Source: a virus. From it: a DNA stretch of 34,263 nt. Position numbers and translations under genes: made by a program. Shown in pieces: positions 1 to 9,899 of the stretch (its first letter is position 1; each line of letters opens with the position of its first letter). Below the pieces are notes generated by a model. That model made no database searches. It had not been told where the DNA came from and saw only the letters and a list, made by a program, of their open reading frames with translations. The stretch covers positions 1 to 34,263 of IMG/VR virus record IMGVR_UViG_3300012920_000127; one strand, 5' to 3'.

Positions 1-1
1 A

Positions 2-1135
2 ATGGAGCCGTTCGACGGGATTAAGTTCTTTGTTATGAACGTAGAAGCTTTTTCGACGCCTCGCGGAGCACAAACCGCGGGGCGATTTTTAGTTCAAAAC
101 CCTGACAACCTGATGGCGGTAGACGAAAGCACGACCATCAAAAACCGTAAGGCTTCGCGGACCAAGAACCTTATGGTCTTGCATAAGTACGCCAAGTATC
201 GGCGCATCCTCACGGGATCACCGATTACCAAAAGCCCTATGGATCTCTTCAGCCAGTGCAACTTTCTGGCAGAGAAGGCTCTTGGGTTTAACAGTTACTT
301 CGCATTCCAGAACCGCTACGCAATGGTACAGAAGCGCGTCATGGGGGCCAAAAGCTTTCAGGAGATAACGGGTTACCGAAGGCTCGATGAGCTATCAGAG
401 AAGCTTGACGTTTTTTCTACGCGCATACTGAAAGAAGAGTGTCTGGATTTACCACAAAAAATATATATGAAACGCATGGTGCCGCTGTCAGATGAGCAGC
501 AAAAGGTTTACGACCAGATGCGAAAACTGGCACTCGCACAACTGGACAACGGAGAGCTTGCCACAACTGCAAGCGTCCTGACACAGATCATGCGATTACA
601 GCAGATTTGCTGCGGGCATTTTACACCTGACGTAGGTGATATTCGCACATTAAAGAACAACCGTCTGAATGAACTCTTGGACATTACAGACGAGCTACAG
701 GGAAAAGCAATCATTTGGGCATCGTACACCCACGATATTCAACAGATAGCTTCAGCCCTGCGCCACCGCTTTGGCGTCGAGGCGGTGTCACTTTATTATG
801 GTGAGACACCACAAGATCAACGGCAAGACATTGTCGAGAGCTTTCAAAACAAGGATAGTCCCCTACGCTTCTTTGTGGGTCAACCCAAGACAGGAGGGTA
901 CGGCATTACCCTAACGGAGGCAACCACCGTCATATACTTCAGTAACAGTTATGACTTGGAGATTAGGCTACAGTCCGAGGACCGTGCGCATCGGATCGGG
1001 CAACATCACCCCGTAACTTACATTGATCTGGTATCTCCTAAGACAATAGACGAAAAGATTCTAAAAGCGTTGCGTAATAAAATTAATTTAGCTGAGAAGG
1101 TCTTGGGCGAGGACGCAAGGCAGTGGTTAGTTTGA
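2..1135 (+). CDS. SNF2-family DNA helicase, C-terminal part (5' truncated by window edge)
   Basis: This is the C-terminal part of a superfamily 2 SNF2/SWI2-type ATPase, probably used in phage DNA replication, repair or recombination. Visible motifs are a Walker B/motif II variant DEST at residues 41-44, motif III LTGSPI at 70-75, and motif VI QSEDRAHRIGQ at 324-334 with its paired arginines. The region before motif VI (GGYGITLTEATTVIYF) fits motif V. Walker A/motif I is absent, so the ATG at position 2 is almost certainly internal and the true start lies left of the window. It is the only plus-strand gene here. Its stop overlaps the stop of the minus-strand gene that follows by 9 bp, so the replication and structural modules converge. 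The family is clear; the exact role is inferred. Confidence 0.9.
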   Translation: MEPFDGIKFFVMNVEAFSTPRGAQTAGRFLVQNPDNLMAVDESTTIKNRKASRTKNLMVLHKYAKYRRILTGSPITKSPMDLFSQCNFLAEKALGFNSYFAFQNRYAMVQKRVMGAKSFQEITGYRRLDELSEKLDVFSTRILKEECLDLPQKIYMKRMVPLSDEQQKVYDQMRKLALAQLDNGELATTASVLTQIMRLQQICCGHFTPDVGDIRTLKNNRLNELLDITDELQGKAIIWASYTHDIQQIASALRHRFGVEAVSLYYGETPQDQRQDIVESFQNKDSPLRFFVGQPKTGGYGITLTEATTVIYFSNSYDLEIRLQSEDRAHRIGQHHPVTYIDLVSPKTIDEKILKALRNKINLAEKVLGEDARQWLV

Positions 1136-3976
1136 AAACAATTCTTTATGCTTGCCCTCTTTTATTTCTTTCATCAAGTCTCCGGCGGCTTCTTGAATCT
1201 GTAAAACTGCTTCAAATTTTGGAACTTTTTGTTTTAATTCACCTCGATCACGTTGTACTCGGTAATCCCTAAATTTTATTACGTCAGGGGTTTCTCTAAA
1301 ATCTTCATTCTTATTTTTTATAATTCTTAATTGAAGATCAACACCGGGATTTGCTTCTTTCCAATCGTCTAACGTCTCAAATTCTTTTCCCGGTCCATAA
1401 TGTACTCCTTTTACTAAAACTCTACCGTCTTCAGCTTGATGATAACGACCTGTAATTTTTTCAAAATCTTTTTCAAACATCTCCGCAAAATTTTCGTGCA
1501 AAAATTCAGAGTAAGGATAAGAACGTCCTTTCCCTCTTATTCTGTCTATCAGGTCTATGCGCCTTTGTTCCAACATTTTTGATAAAAAATCAAAAGATTC
1601 TTGACCATATTTTTCTTTATAAAGGAAAGGGTATTTTTCGAAATGTTTTAACAGTTTTTCTAATCCACGGTGTCTATATTCATGCGCTTGAATCTCTAGC
1701 GCACTACCTCCTACATTTATATCTATGCCAAGCCTATCTGTCCCTGGAGAATAGTGATCCCCTAAGCCAGGATTTTTCTGGCGAAATTCGGGGGTTATCA
1801 CAAAAGCAACATCTGGATCAAAACCAAGGCGAGAAACATTATCTGAAAGAAAATCTTGCATGTCTACCTCATACTCAACATCCGCCAAAGATTCTATGCC
1901 CTCAATGACAGGCCCTTTGTCCGGATTACCCTTAGAAGAGGCTAAATCTGCCTGTGCTCTATCTTCTGCGGAAGGAGGAAAATTGAAATTTTTAAGGTCT
2001 ACACCACCACCATTTGTAAACTGTTGATACGCGCCGATGCCCCGTGGGCCGCGGAACATGTCACGGGCTGTCTGGTTTAAACTTCCAACGCCCGCGATTA
2101 GGCGGTTATTGTTAGGGCCTTCAAAAATTTCTCGGCGCTTTTGTTGTTTAAAAATATCTATTTCTTTTGTTGTCTTTCCATCTGCTCGCATAAGTCTGTC
2201 GGCTTGTTGTATTTGTCTATGCAAATCGGAGGGTTGCATAGATTCAACAGCGCCGCCATAAGCCTTTTTATCTGTTCTTCGAAAAAAACCTTTTCTCATA
2301 GGGGTATATTTATCGGGGAATCTTCTATCTGAAATTTCATTTGTTTCTGGATTGAAAAAATATGACCCACCCCTCCGAAATAGTTCTTCAGGTGTTTCTC
2401 TAGGTTCAATCAACCTGTCAGAAAAATTCAAATCTGAGTAAGAATAATCCTCGTCAAGCTCTAATCCTGACGTATCTAATCTGCCGGGTCGCATGACATG
2501 AGGATATCTTGGATCATCTATTGTTTTTACAATAACAGGAACCTCGGGCAAATTTAATTCAATCGCTGCTTGTAAACGATGATGCCCTTCACCTATATTG
2601 ATTTCTCCATTTGATAAGGCTAATTCTATTTCAATTGGTTCCTTTATACCTTCATTAAATATATCTTCTTTAAGTGTCGGTTGCCCAGATTTTTCAAATT
2701 CTTCTAAAAATTGTGGGCTTTCATTTATATTACCCGATTTTAAATCTCCCCCAAATTTACCAACGTCATATCTTGGAAAATTAAATTGCGCCATATTGTC
2801 AGCAATTTCTTTGGTGCTTACGTATTCAACTTTAGGATTATCAAATGCCCGTCTTGGGGCAGCTATTCTATTAGTTTCTGCGTATTCAAGTATTTTCTTG
2901 TTTATCTCTTCGGTGCTTTTTTTGCCAATTCTTCCGTCAAGAATTATATTTTCAATATCTTCGTTAATAATTTTATTTGCGTTTTCTTTTAAATAATTAT
3001 CTACAAAATCATATTTGGGAACCATCTGCATGGATGAGTCTGGTTTAAGAAGACCAGAACTTATTTTTTCTTCTATGCTTTTTTGCGCCTGACTTTTTAT
3101 TGGTTGGTAAAAATCTTCTACAAAAACAGAGGCATTTGGATATTTACTTATGCCGTTTCTATCTTTGGCTACGTCCATCCCTCTACGTTTAATTTCTTTC
3201 GCAAGAACATCATAATTTGGGTGTTCAGGTATAATCATTTCATTTCCGAGGCGGATTTCGTATTGAATTCCTAAAATTTCTTCAATTGCATCATCTGACG
3301 CCCCTGTAAAAACTTTAGGATCCACCTCTTCAATCGCATCTCTTGCTTCATCAATCATTTCATATCGGGCAGTTGTAATGCTTCTATTAGCATCATCTCT
3401 AGTTTTAATTGCATCAATAACTTTTTGACCCGCAGAAGCATCTACATCAATAGATCCCATCTCATTTAATATTTCATTTTGGTCATCAATTTCTTTTCTT
3501 AGAACTCTTATATTAGCCATAGCCATATCAAGAGGATTTATTGCTGCCCTACTCCCCTTTTTAGCTACCTGCGTGGCAACGTCAGTAATTACATCAGGAG
3601 CTAATGCTGCTACGGGGACCGTGGCTGCTGCTCCGGCAAGAAAGTTCCGGCGGCTTGGGTCTTGTACAACATCTTTTACAACCTCTTCTGCTGCCTGCGA
3701 ACCACCAAAACCCATAAGCATTTCAGATATTGCTTGCGTCGCCTTTTGACCCCCAAGTCTTGCAAACAAAGGCGTCAAGCCATAAGCCGCAGTGCCGACC
3801 AAAGATTCAATGCCCCTTTCCACTCTCTCCCGCGTTGGGAGATTGTCAGGATTAGCTATTGCATCAACTGAACCGTCCCCTTGACGATAAAGATCAACAG
3901 GAACATTAAATAAAGTAAGCGCACGATTCACATTTTCAAAACCGGGTAGGTTTATATAACGATCATATTCGGACAT
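1127..3976 (-). CDS. large virion-type protein with ParB-like motif and HExxH metallopeptidase motif
   Basis: A 949-residue protein at the end of the structural operon. Three features stand out. Residues 108-113 read SRRNFL followed by an Ala/Gly-rich hydrophobic stretch, like a twin-arginine motif but internal. Residues 462-467 read GEGHHR inside a segment (about 440-480) that resembles a ParB/sulfiredoxin-like fold, whose signature is a G-H-H-R loop. Residues 765-769 read HEYRH, an HExxH zinc-peptidase motif, with a downstream HENFAEMF helix (827-834) that could supply the third ligand. Short glycine-pair motifs (YGGAVES, TNGGGVD) recur as in neighbouring proteins. Its ATG shares one base with the upstream stop (TAATG), so translation is probably coupled. 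A cargo or ejected enzyme is an inference; the whole protein matches no family I can name. Confidence 0.8.
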   Translation of the reverse strand: MSEYDRYINLPGFENVNRALTLFNVPVDLYRQGDGSVDAIANPDNLPTRERVERGIESLVGTAAYGLTPLFARLGGQKATQAISEMLMGFGGSQAAEEVVKDVVQDPSRRNFLAGAAATVPVAALAPDVITDVATQVAKKGSRAAINPLDMAMANIRVLRKEIDDQNEILNEMGSIDVDASAGQKVIDAIKTRDDANRSITTARYEMIDEARDAIEEVDPKVFTGASDDAIEEILGIQYEIRLGNEMIIPEHPNYDVLAKEIKRRGMDVAKDRNGISKYPNASVFVEDFYQPIKSQAQKSIEEKISSGLLKPDSSMQMVPKYDFVDNYLKENANKIINEDIENIILDGRIGKKSTEEINKKILEYAETNRIAAPRRAFDNPKVEYVSTKEIADNMAQFNFPRYDVGKFGGDLKSGNINESPQFLEEFEKSGQPTLKEDIFNEGIKEPIEIELALSNGEINIGEGHHRLQAAIELNLPEVPVIVKTIDDPRYPHVMRPGRLDTSGLELDEDYSYSDLNFSDRLIEPRETPEELFRRGGSYFFNPETNEISDRRFPDKYTPMRKGFFRRTDKKAYGGAVESMQPSDLHRQIQQADRLMRADGKTTKEIDIFKQQKRREIFEGPNNNRLIAGVGSLNQTARDMFRGPRGIGAYQQFTNGGGVDLKNFNFPPSAEDRAQADLASSKGNPDKGPVIEGIESLADVEYEVDMQDFLSDNVSRLGFDPDVAFVITPEFRQKNPGLGDHYSPGTDRLGIDINVGGSALEIQAHEYRHRGLEKLLKHFEKYPFLYKEKYGQESFDFLSKMLEQRRIDLIDRIRGKGRSYPYSEFLHENFAEMFEKDFEKITGRYHQAEDGRVLVKGVHYGPGKEFETLDDWKEANPGVDLQLRIIKNKNEDFRETPDVIKFRDYRVQRDRGELKQKVPKFEAVLQIQEAAGDLMKEIKEGKHKELFSN

Positions 3977-5754
3977 TAGCTCATGATACCTTGATACATA
4001 GCTGCGCTTGCGGGATCGGCGAACAAGGAAGCGATACCCAGTTCTTTATCAATATCCGCGCCTTGTTGAAACATAGGCATAAAGCGTGGATCGGTAGTAG
4101 GCACATAAGGTATTCCGGCGTAAGGGTCTTGAACTAAAACGTCTGAAGCCGTAACGGGTTGATACCCACCGTAAAAATTACTGCCTAAAAACGGTAGTGT
4201 TGTAATTGGAGAGACTTCACCTTCACCAGTGCCGCCGTCTTCAGTGCCACCACCTGTATCGCCATCTCCTGTATCGCCGCCACCTGTATCGCCGCCTCCA
4301 TTACCGCCGCCTCCATTGCCGCCGCCTCCATTGCCGCCGCCACCTGTACCGCCGCCAACTGTACCGCCGCCAACTGTACCCCCTAAATCTTCTTCAAGAA
4401 TAAGATCTCCGTCCATCGGAACTGTAGTTATAGTCGTATCACCGCCCGTTGGGTCATAGGATGGGTCGTCGCCTAGTTCAAGGTTACCAAATGTGTATTG
4501 ATCAAAAGATTGGCCTTCACCGGGTTGAATTTTATTAGATTGATCTATAATATAGTTGCCATCGGCGTCTGTCTTAGGTGCTCCGCTTTCATCAAATTCA
4601 AAAGTATAATAGCTACCTGTTTCAGCTAAATCCTTCGACATGTTGTAATCAGGGGAGTTTGGATCAGTCGAACCGGGAAAGTTTGTTGACGCATCAAAAG
4701 AATAAGGTTTATCTCCATCCGAGATTCCGGCTTGTGCACCCCCAATAGTCAAAATGCCTGCATCCCTCATGCCTTGAGTGAACTCTTCTGCACTATAGTC
4801 TCCAAATGGAGATACCCCAACGCCCATCTCATTTAATAAAGCGACCTCATCCACAGGTTGTCCTGTGTCTTTGTTAACTAAAACGCCTCCTACATATTCA
4901 GTATCGTTGAAAGGTGTAATTAAGTTTGCAACAGTTTGGCTTAAAGTATTTTCACGATCACCTTGAGCGTAGTAAGCCTCTAACGCTGTGTCGTACACCT
5001 CATCTGCATAAGTGCCATCAGCATATTGTGTATAAAATTTCCCGTCTTTCCTGCGAACCGTTCGTCCGCCTTCTTCTTTTGCTAACTCCGCCTCAACTTC
5101 ATTTTTATCTACAAAAAGACCCGTGTTTTTATCATATCCTAATGAAGGTTCATCCGTGTTTTTAAAAATATCAAGAATGCTACCCTCGTACTGAGGAGAG
5201 CCTCCTGCCTTTTCAACCTCTTCGGGAAAGTTCTCTGCAATGTTTTGTGAAACATGTCCAGCAAAGGTTGGTCCTTGGCTATTATCTTTCGGATCAATAC
5301 TGTAATCCCTACCCAACATATTCGTGTTCTTTAATTGCACCACTGCATACCAATTTCCGTCTTCATCTTGACGAATCTGGTTTACTTGCTTTTCGGCACT
5401 TGGAGATAAAGTGGGGCCTGAGTCATCGTCGTCAGAAGTGTCATTTGTTTCGCTGTCTGAAGTATCAGAAGTTGCACTGCTGTTGTATTCATCGCTGTTG
5501 TATGTTTCTGTGACTGCAGTACCAAAAGAAAAGATTTCTTTAAGCGTGTCGGATATCACATTATACGTCGGAATACCGCCGGGACCGGGCTGTCCTGAAC
5601 CACCAAGATCTTTCAAAAGCTGCCCTTCTTGTGGATTGATATACGCCAAGTAATGTGGTTGCCCCATGATAGTCGTATTACGAGGAATGAAAGACGAAAT
5701 TCCTCCACCGCCCGCTAATCTCATAATTTGTTGTGGCATCATAGAGCGGTTCAT
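3976..5754 (-). CDS. virion-associated protein with glycine-rich linker
   Basis: A 592-residue protein of unknown function lying between two very large virion-type proteins. The N-terminus (MNRSMMPQQIMRLAGGGGIS) carries the Gly-rich motif seen at the start of several neighbours. The middle is acidic and rich in Ser, Thr and Asp (about residues 90-130), then mixed, soluble-looking sequence. Residues about 458-513 are almost pure Gly with Asn, Thr or Asp every few residues, a flexible linker. The C-terminal 80 residues are ordered-looking (PVTASDVLVQDPYAGIPYVP). There is no signal peptide or obvious enzyme motif. The ATG overlaps the stop of the upstream gene (ATGA, 4 bp). A structural or ejected internal protein is inferred from position only. 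Confidence 0.8.
   Translation of the reverse strand: MNRSMMPQQIMRLAGGGGISSFIPRNTTIMGQPHYLAYINPQEGQLLKDLGGSGQPGPGGIPTYNVISDTLKEIFSFGTAVTETYNSDEYNSSATSDTSDSETNDTSDDDDSGPTLSPSAEKQVNQIRQDEDGNWYAVVQLKNTNMLGRDYSIDPKDNSQGPTFAGHVSQNIAENFPEEVEKAGGSPQYEGSILDIFKNTDEPSLGYDKNTGLFVDKNEVEAELAKEEGGRTVRRKDGKFYTQYADGTYADEVYDTALEAYYAQGDRENTLSQTVANLITPFNDTEYVGGVLVNKDTGQPVDEVALLNEMGVGVSPFGDYSAEEFTQGMRDAGILTIGGAQAGISDGDKPYSFDASTNFPGSTDPNSPDYNMSKDLAETGSYYTFEFDESGAPKTDADGNYIIDQSNKIQPGEGQSFDQYTFGNLELGDDPSYDPTGGDTTITTVPMDGDLILEEDLGGTVGGGTVGGGTGGGGNGGGGNGGGGNGGGDTGGGDTGDGDTGGGTEDGGTGEGEVSPITTLPFLGSNFYGGYQPVTASDVLVQDPYAGIPYVPTTDPRFMPMFQQGADIDKELGIASLFADPASAAMYQGIMS
4216..4384 (-). repeat. in-frame 15-bp repeats encoding a poly-glycine linker
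   Basis: Tandem, slightly varied 15-bp units (plus strand ccgccgcctccattg three times and ccgccgccaactgta twice, with related copies around them) encode GGGGN, GGGTV and GGGDT blocks. The length is a multiple of three and stays in frame with the 592-residue protein, so copy-number change would lengthen or shorten the linker without a frameshift. Confidence 0.85.
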
Positions 5755-8700
5755 CCGAATAGACTCCCTATTCCTTGTTGTTGTGGTTGTATCATGCCCG
5801 AAATAGGGTCATTGGGAAATAGTGCAGCATACCTAGACCGTGCCGCGGGCTGCGGAGCGTTGTTCTGGGTGGGGACAATTGGCGCAGGGGCCGTGACACG
5901 GTTAGGTTGCACCTCAGTACGATTGGTGGGAAGCACCGTCTGAGGCATGAGATCACTACGTTGATTACTTGGGGGCAGAGAAGGAACGACTTGAGATTCT
6001 TGTTGTGTTTCAGGTTCGTCTTCCAAACCTTGTGGTTCAAACTCTTCTTCTGGAAACAAAAGGCCACGTAAAATAACAGCTTGTCTTTTACCAATTTGAC
6101 CAACACCAAATTCAGCCATCTTATCTGCAAAACTTTTTTCCGCAGCGGCTAGTTGTTTTGCGTTTTGAACTTCAAGAAGAAGGTCTGAAAATTTTTGAGG
6201 GTTTTCAAGCATCGCTTGCATAGATTTAGCTATCGCCATTTCTGGTGCAATTAAGAAAAATTCTTGAGCACTTTCTGAACCAGATTGTGCCGCTACCATG
6301 CCGCCACCAATGCCGCCACCCTCAGTGCCTAAACCTACCTTTCGTAATATATTATTTAAAGTTTCTTGTGATTTTTGCCCTAATGTGGCACCAATCATCC
6401 TCACCATATTTTTTTTAGCTAAAGTTGGTTTTTTAAACATTATCTCTTCAAGATTATTATTTGTAAAAGCCTCTTCTACGTTTATCATCTCTCTCAAATA
6501 TTGACGGACTAGATTGGAGTCTTCTTTTGACATTATATTGTTTTTTGTCATCCAACTCATTAAGGTGTTTTGAGAGTCGGCTACGTTAGGCGGTTTAACA
6601 AACAAGGTGTCAAAAACAATACGAGGGGACATAGACGAACCTTCGTTTCCACCACGTGTAATTGCATAATTTAAAATTGCATTTTTCAAACCATCTTTAG
6701 CGTCTGCAACAGAAAAGGTTGAATTGGTTTCTGCATCAAAAATGTCAGTTCGAGGTTTTTCGGTAACTTTAACATCTCCACCCCGAAGGATTTTAACATT
6801 TTGTTGATTTTCTACTGTTCTTAAAAGAGAGTTTAAATCAGAAAAAGGATTGTCGGACGCGAGTAGTTTTGCAACAAATTTTTGAGGAGTTTCCCCTCCC
6901 ATATCCGCCGCTAATTGCAAAGCTCGATATGTATCATTTTGCGCAAAAAATTTCTTTGGATCAATGCTTGAAAGAGCATTTTGAGCGGTTTCAACATTTC
7001 TCAAATCCTTTGCAATATTTGGAAATGTTCTTAAAACTAATTTATTTGCAGGGTCTTCTTTAAATGCTTTAAGTTTTTTTGGATCAACAACATCGATTAA
7101 AACTTCAGGATTTGTTGGATCAGGTTTTTGAGTAGTAATTTTTGAAGTGACATATCGAAATGCATTTTCAAAAGCTTGATTAAAATTACCTGAAAAATCT
7201 TTTGCTGCACTTTCTGACAGACCCATTTCTTCTTTTACAAATTTATTTATCAACTCTACTTCGTTCATGCGCCTTACCACAGCGTCGCTACCACCTTGAA
7301 GCAAAAAGTTTAAAGCATTTTCTGGTCCCAATTTTAGACGCCCTAATGTGTCTGATGCGCCTAAATCTCCCAAAAAAGTTCTTTCACTTAAATCCCTACG
7401 GGCGAAAGTATAAGCACGAGCTAAATTATACGGTACGCTATCGGTGTCTTGACTAACTAAATCATTTAAGATTGCGTTTGATAAACGATCTAATCTTTCT
7501 GCGGTGGCGCTGTTACCTCTTTTACCTAAACCCGCTCTTAATTCTGCTGCCTTGTCTAATAAAGCTGTTCTCATTTCCATCAATCTTGCTGCTGTAACAG
7601 GATTTTCCATCTCTGAAGCATCAATGCTTCCTGATTTAAACATTTGTTCTGAAGATTCACGTAGTTTTATTGCTTCTAAATTAGCAACATTATCTAAGGC
7701 AGTAGCATACTTTTTAATTCCTTGATTATCATCAAATTCTTTTCGAGCAGCCCGTTCTCTTAAATTTTCAGCTTTTCTTCTAAAATATTCTACTCTTTCT
7801 TGCGGTGGAAGCTTGGCAGCATCGTCCATTTCCTCTTGTAAAAATTTTGCATTTTGACCCCCAGAAATTTTATCAATCGATTCTTGTAAAGACCTATAAG
7901 CTTTATTTAAAGCAGCAGATTGAGGTGCAACTGCACTTGCGGCGTCAGCCGTATCAGACACCACTCCTTCTGCATTACGTCCGAAATATTGAAAGATTAA
8001 ATCAAGATCGGCTCTAGTGCCCGCAGGTAAATTTGACCAAAAGGTTGCTGTTCCTGTTTCTGAAGCAAATTTTAAACCGCCCTCACTTGCGGGTTTGTCA
8101 AATAAAGAAACTATATTTGGCAGTTCTAAAACATCGCCATTTCGATTACGAAATTCTGTAATTTCAAAATCTCCAACACCCTTCCAGAATTTTTTCTCAA
8201 TATTATATGAATCATCTACGAATGTTTTAAGACGGTCATACAACCGTTCACTTACATCATATTTTGACAATTCTTTGGCATCGCCTTTGGTGATTTTTTC
8301 AAGGGCCTGATAAAGATTGTTTACTCTTCGAGTCAAATCTGCATTAAGCGCATTTTCGAAATAACCTTTTGAAATAATCGCCGATAATTTAATAAGAGTT
8401 GGATCTCCACTATTACTCATATCAATAATGTTTTGTTTAGAAGCTTGAATCCAAGCCTCTCTTCCTTTTTTGGAGGAAACGGAAAGCTCATTTAGTGTAC
8501 GGGCAACATTATTTTCTATAGCAACAAGAGCAGGACCTAGTTCAGAACCTCCTTCTACAGCAGTCAAAGCTACGTTTTGTCTATCAATTGCGCCTTCATC
8601 AATTAATTTAGCCTCCGCCAACAAAATATTATTAAGAAGTTCAATAGAATCATCGGTTAACTGTCCAGATTGTTCAAGCGCCTCGTAAATTCTCTTCATA

Positions 8701-9899
8701 GCTACTTCATCGCGAAGAGTTTTTACTCCATCTTTATCAAAGTATCTGAATATAGCATCTTTTACTTTGCGACCACCTTTGAGCGCACCCTTTACGGTAA
8801 GCTCAATCGCCGGACCGGGAACCGAGGCACCTAAAATTTCGTATAAAAAACGGGTGCCCTCTGATCCGGGCGCTGAAGCCTCTGCGCCTAAAGCTCCAGT
8901 TGCGGCCCCTGCGCCAGAGGTAAAATCAAAAGCTAAAGTAACATAGGGATGATTTCGTGCAAACTCGCCAATCCCAGGAATCGCTCGTTCAAATGCTCCT
9001 AACACACGAATTGGAACAGGCCCTTTGGACGGATCAAAAAACTGACCTTGCAAAATATTCCTACCTTGGCTTGCATTTTGGGCTAATTTAAATTGTTTAT
9101 CGGTTAAACCCGCTGCTTTAGAAGTCAATAAAAAAGAATTTCCATAGTCTTTCCAATTTCCTTTATTTACGTTTCTAAAATTATTAAGAAACGTAGATGC
9201 TCCTAACCATGTTTTATCGCTCGTCCATCTAAATGGGTTAGAAAGAGCAGACACGTTTAAGGCAAGTGCTCCTGTCTCTCCAAAATTTTCAGCGGGTCTT
9301 AAAGAAGGCACTATCGGTGTTTTGTCACCAAAGGCAGCGTCAGAAATTTCCTCCCCTATATAACCTCCGGCAGCAGCACCTACTAAAGTGCTTCCCCCAT
9401 AAATTAAAGCTCTTAAACCTATAGCCGCCGGACTTCTTGGAGGTATTTTACTAGCAAATTTTTGCCCTGCCTTCGCTCCAAATAGTAACCCTTCAGCTAT
9501 TCCCATACCAACAGGTTGTTTTCTAACAAACTCTTCTGAAAATCCTTCTAATCCCGGCAAGGTATTTGTTTTTGGATCGTATTTTCCATAGTCCTCGATG
9601 TTTGAGAATAAGCTAAGTATCGCCTCTGGATTGGAAAAATACGCTTTTCTGTCATCCCTGGACATATCTGCAAATTCATCGCTGTAATCTAGAAAAGATG
9701 CAGTGCCGTCTTCTAAATCTTTATATGTAAACTTAAAATCATCAGGTTGTGTAGCCGAGGCTCTTTCAACTAAGGCGTTTGCTAAGTTTTTTAAACCGTA
9801 AGTCTGTAAAGCTTCGTTAAAACTTTCCTCGGTAAATTGATATCGAATGTCCCCTTTAGTGGCATCCATATTAAGACTTATGCCAAACTCTTCAGCCAT
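5751..9899 (-). CDS. very large internal virion / DNA-ejection candidate protein
   Basis: A 1382-residue protein, the largest in the window. Residues about 155-190 form a hydrophobic glycine-zipper stretch (ALIYGGSTLVGAAAGGYIG) and a second small Ala/Gly-rich stretch lies near residue 320 (FTSGAGAATGALGAEA). The rest is mostly helical, charged sequence. The last 120 residues are rich in Pro, Gln and Asn and end in SRYAALFPNDPISGMIQ, a tail motif I associate with marine phage internal proteins. The size, helical character and glycine zippers resemble podovirus ejection proteins, which insert into the host envelope to pass DNA, but no named family is recognised. A giant tape-measure role is less likely because no tail-tube genes are visible. 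The start follows the upstream stop directly (TAAATG). Confidence 0.8.
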   Translation of the reverse strand: MAEEFGISLNMDATKGDIRYQFTEESFNEALQTYGLKNLANALVERASATQPDDFKFTYKDLEDGTASFLDYSDEFADMSRDDRKAYFSNPEAILSLFSNIEDYGKYDPKTNTLPGLEGFSEEFVRKQPVGMGIAEGLLFGAKAGQKFASKIPPRSPAAIGLRALIYGGSTLVGAAAGGYIGEEISDAAFGDKTPIVPSLRPAENFGETGALALNVSALSNPFRWTSDKTWLGASTFLNNFRNVNKGNWKDYGNSFLLTSKAAGLTDKQFKLAQNASQGRNILQGQFFDPSKGPVPIRVLGAFERAIPGIGEFARNHPYVTLAFDFTSGAGAATGALGAEASAPGSEGTRFLYEILGASVPGPAIELTVKGALKGGRKVKDAIFRYFDKDGVKTLRDEVAMKRIYEALEQSGQLTDDSIELLNNILLAEAKLIDEGAIDRQNVALTAVEGGSELGPALVAIENNVARTLNELSVSSKKGREAWIQASKQNIIDMSNSGDPTLIKLSAIISKGYFENALNADLTRRVNNLYQALEKITKGDAKELSKYDVSERLYDRLKTFVDDSYNIEKKFWKGVGDFEITEFRNRNGDVLELPNIVSLFDKPASEGGLKFASETGTATFWSNLPAGTRADLDLIFQYFGRNAEGVVSDTADAASAVAPQSAALNKAYRSLQESIDKISGGQNAKFLQEEMDDAAKLPPQERVEYFRRKAENLRERAARKEFDDNQGIKKYATALDNVANLEAIKLRESSEQMFKSGSIDASEMENPVTAARLMEMRTALLDKAAELRAGLGKRGNSATAERLDRLSNAILNDLVSQDTDSVPYNLARAYTFARRDLSERTFLGDLGASDTLGRLKLGPENALNFLLQGGSDAVVRRMNEVELINKFVKEEMGLSESAAKDFSGNFNQAFENAFRYVTSKITTQKPDPTNPEVLIDVVDPKKLKAFKEDPANKLVLRTFPNIAKDLRNVETAQNALSSIDPKKFFAQNDTYRALQLAADMGGETPQKFVAKLLASDNPFSDLNSLLRTVENQQNVKILRGGDVKVTEKPRTDIFDAETNSTFSVADAKDGLKNAILNYAITRGGNEGSSMSPRIVFDTLFVKPPNVADSQNTLMSWMTKNNIMSKEDSNLVRQYLREMINVEEAFTNNNLEEIMFKKPTLAKKNMVRMIGATLGQKSQETLNNILRKVGLGTEGGGIGGGMVAAQSGSESAQEFFLIAPEMAIAKSMQAMLENPQKFSDLLLEVQNAKQLAAAEKSFADKMAEFGVGQIGKRQAVILRGLLFPEEEFEPQGLEDEPETQQESQVVPSLPPSNQRSDLMPQTVLPTNRTEVQPNRVTAPAPIVPTQNNAPQPAARSRYAALFPNDPISGMIQPQQQGIGSLFG

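Noticed and set aside
4229-4459. Proline-rich plus-strand frame
   Set aside because: It is the complement of the glycine-rich linker codons and has no ribosome site or context.
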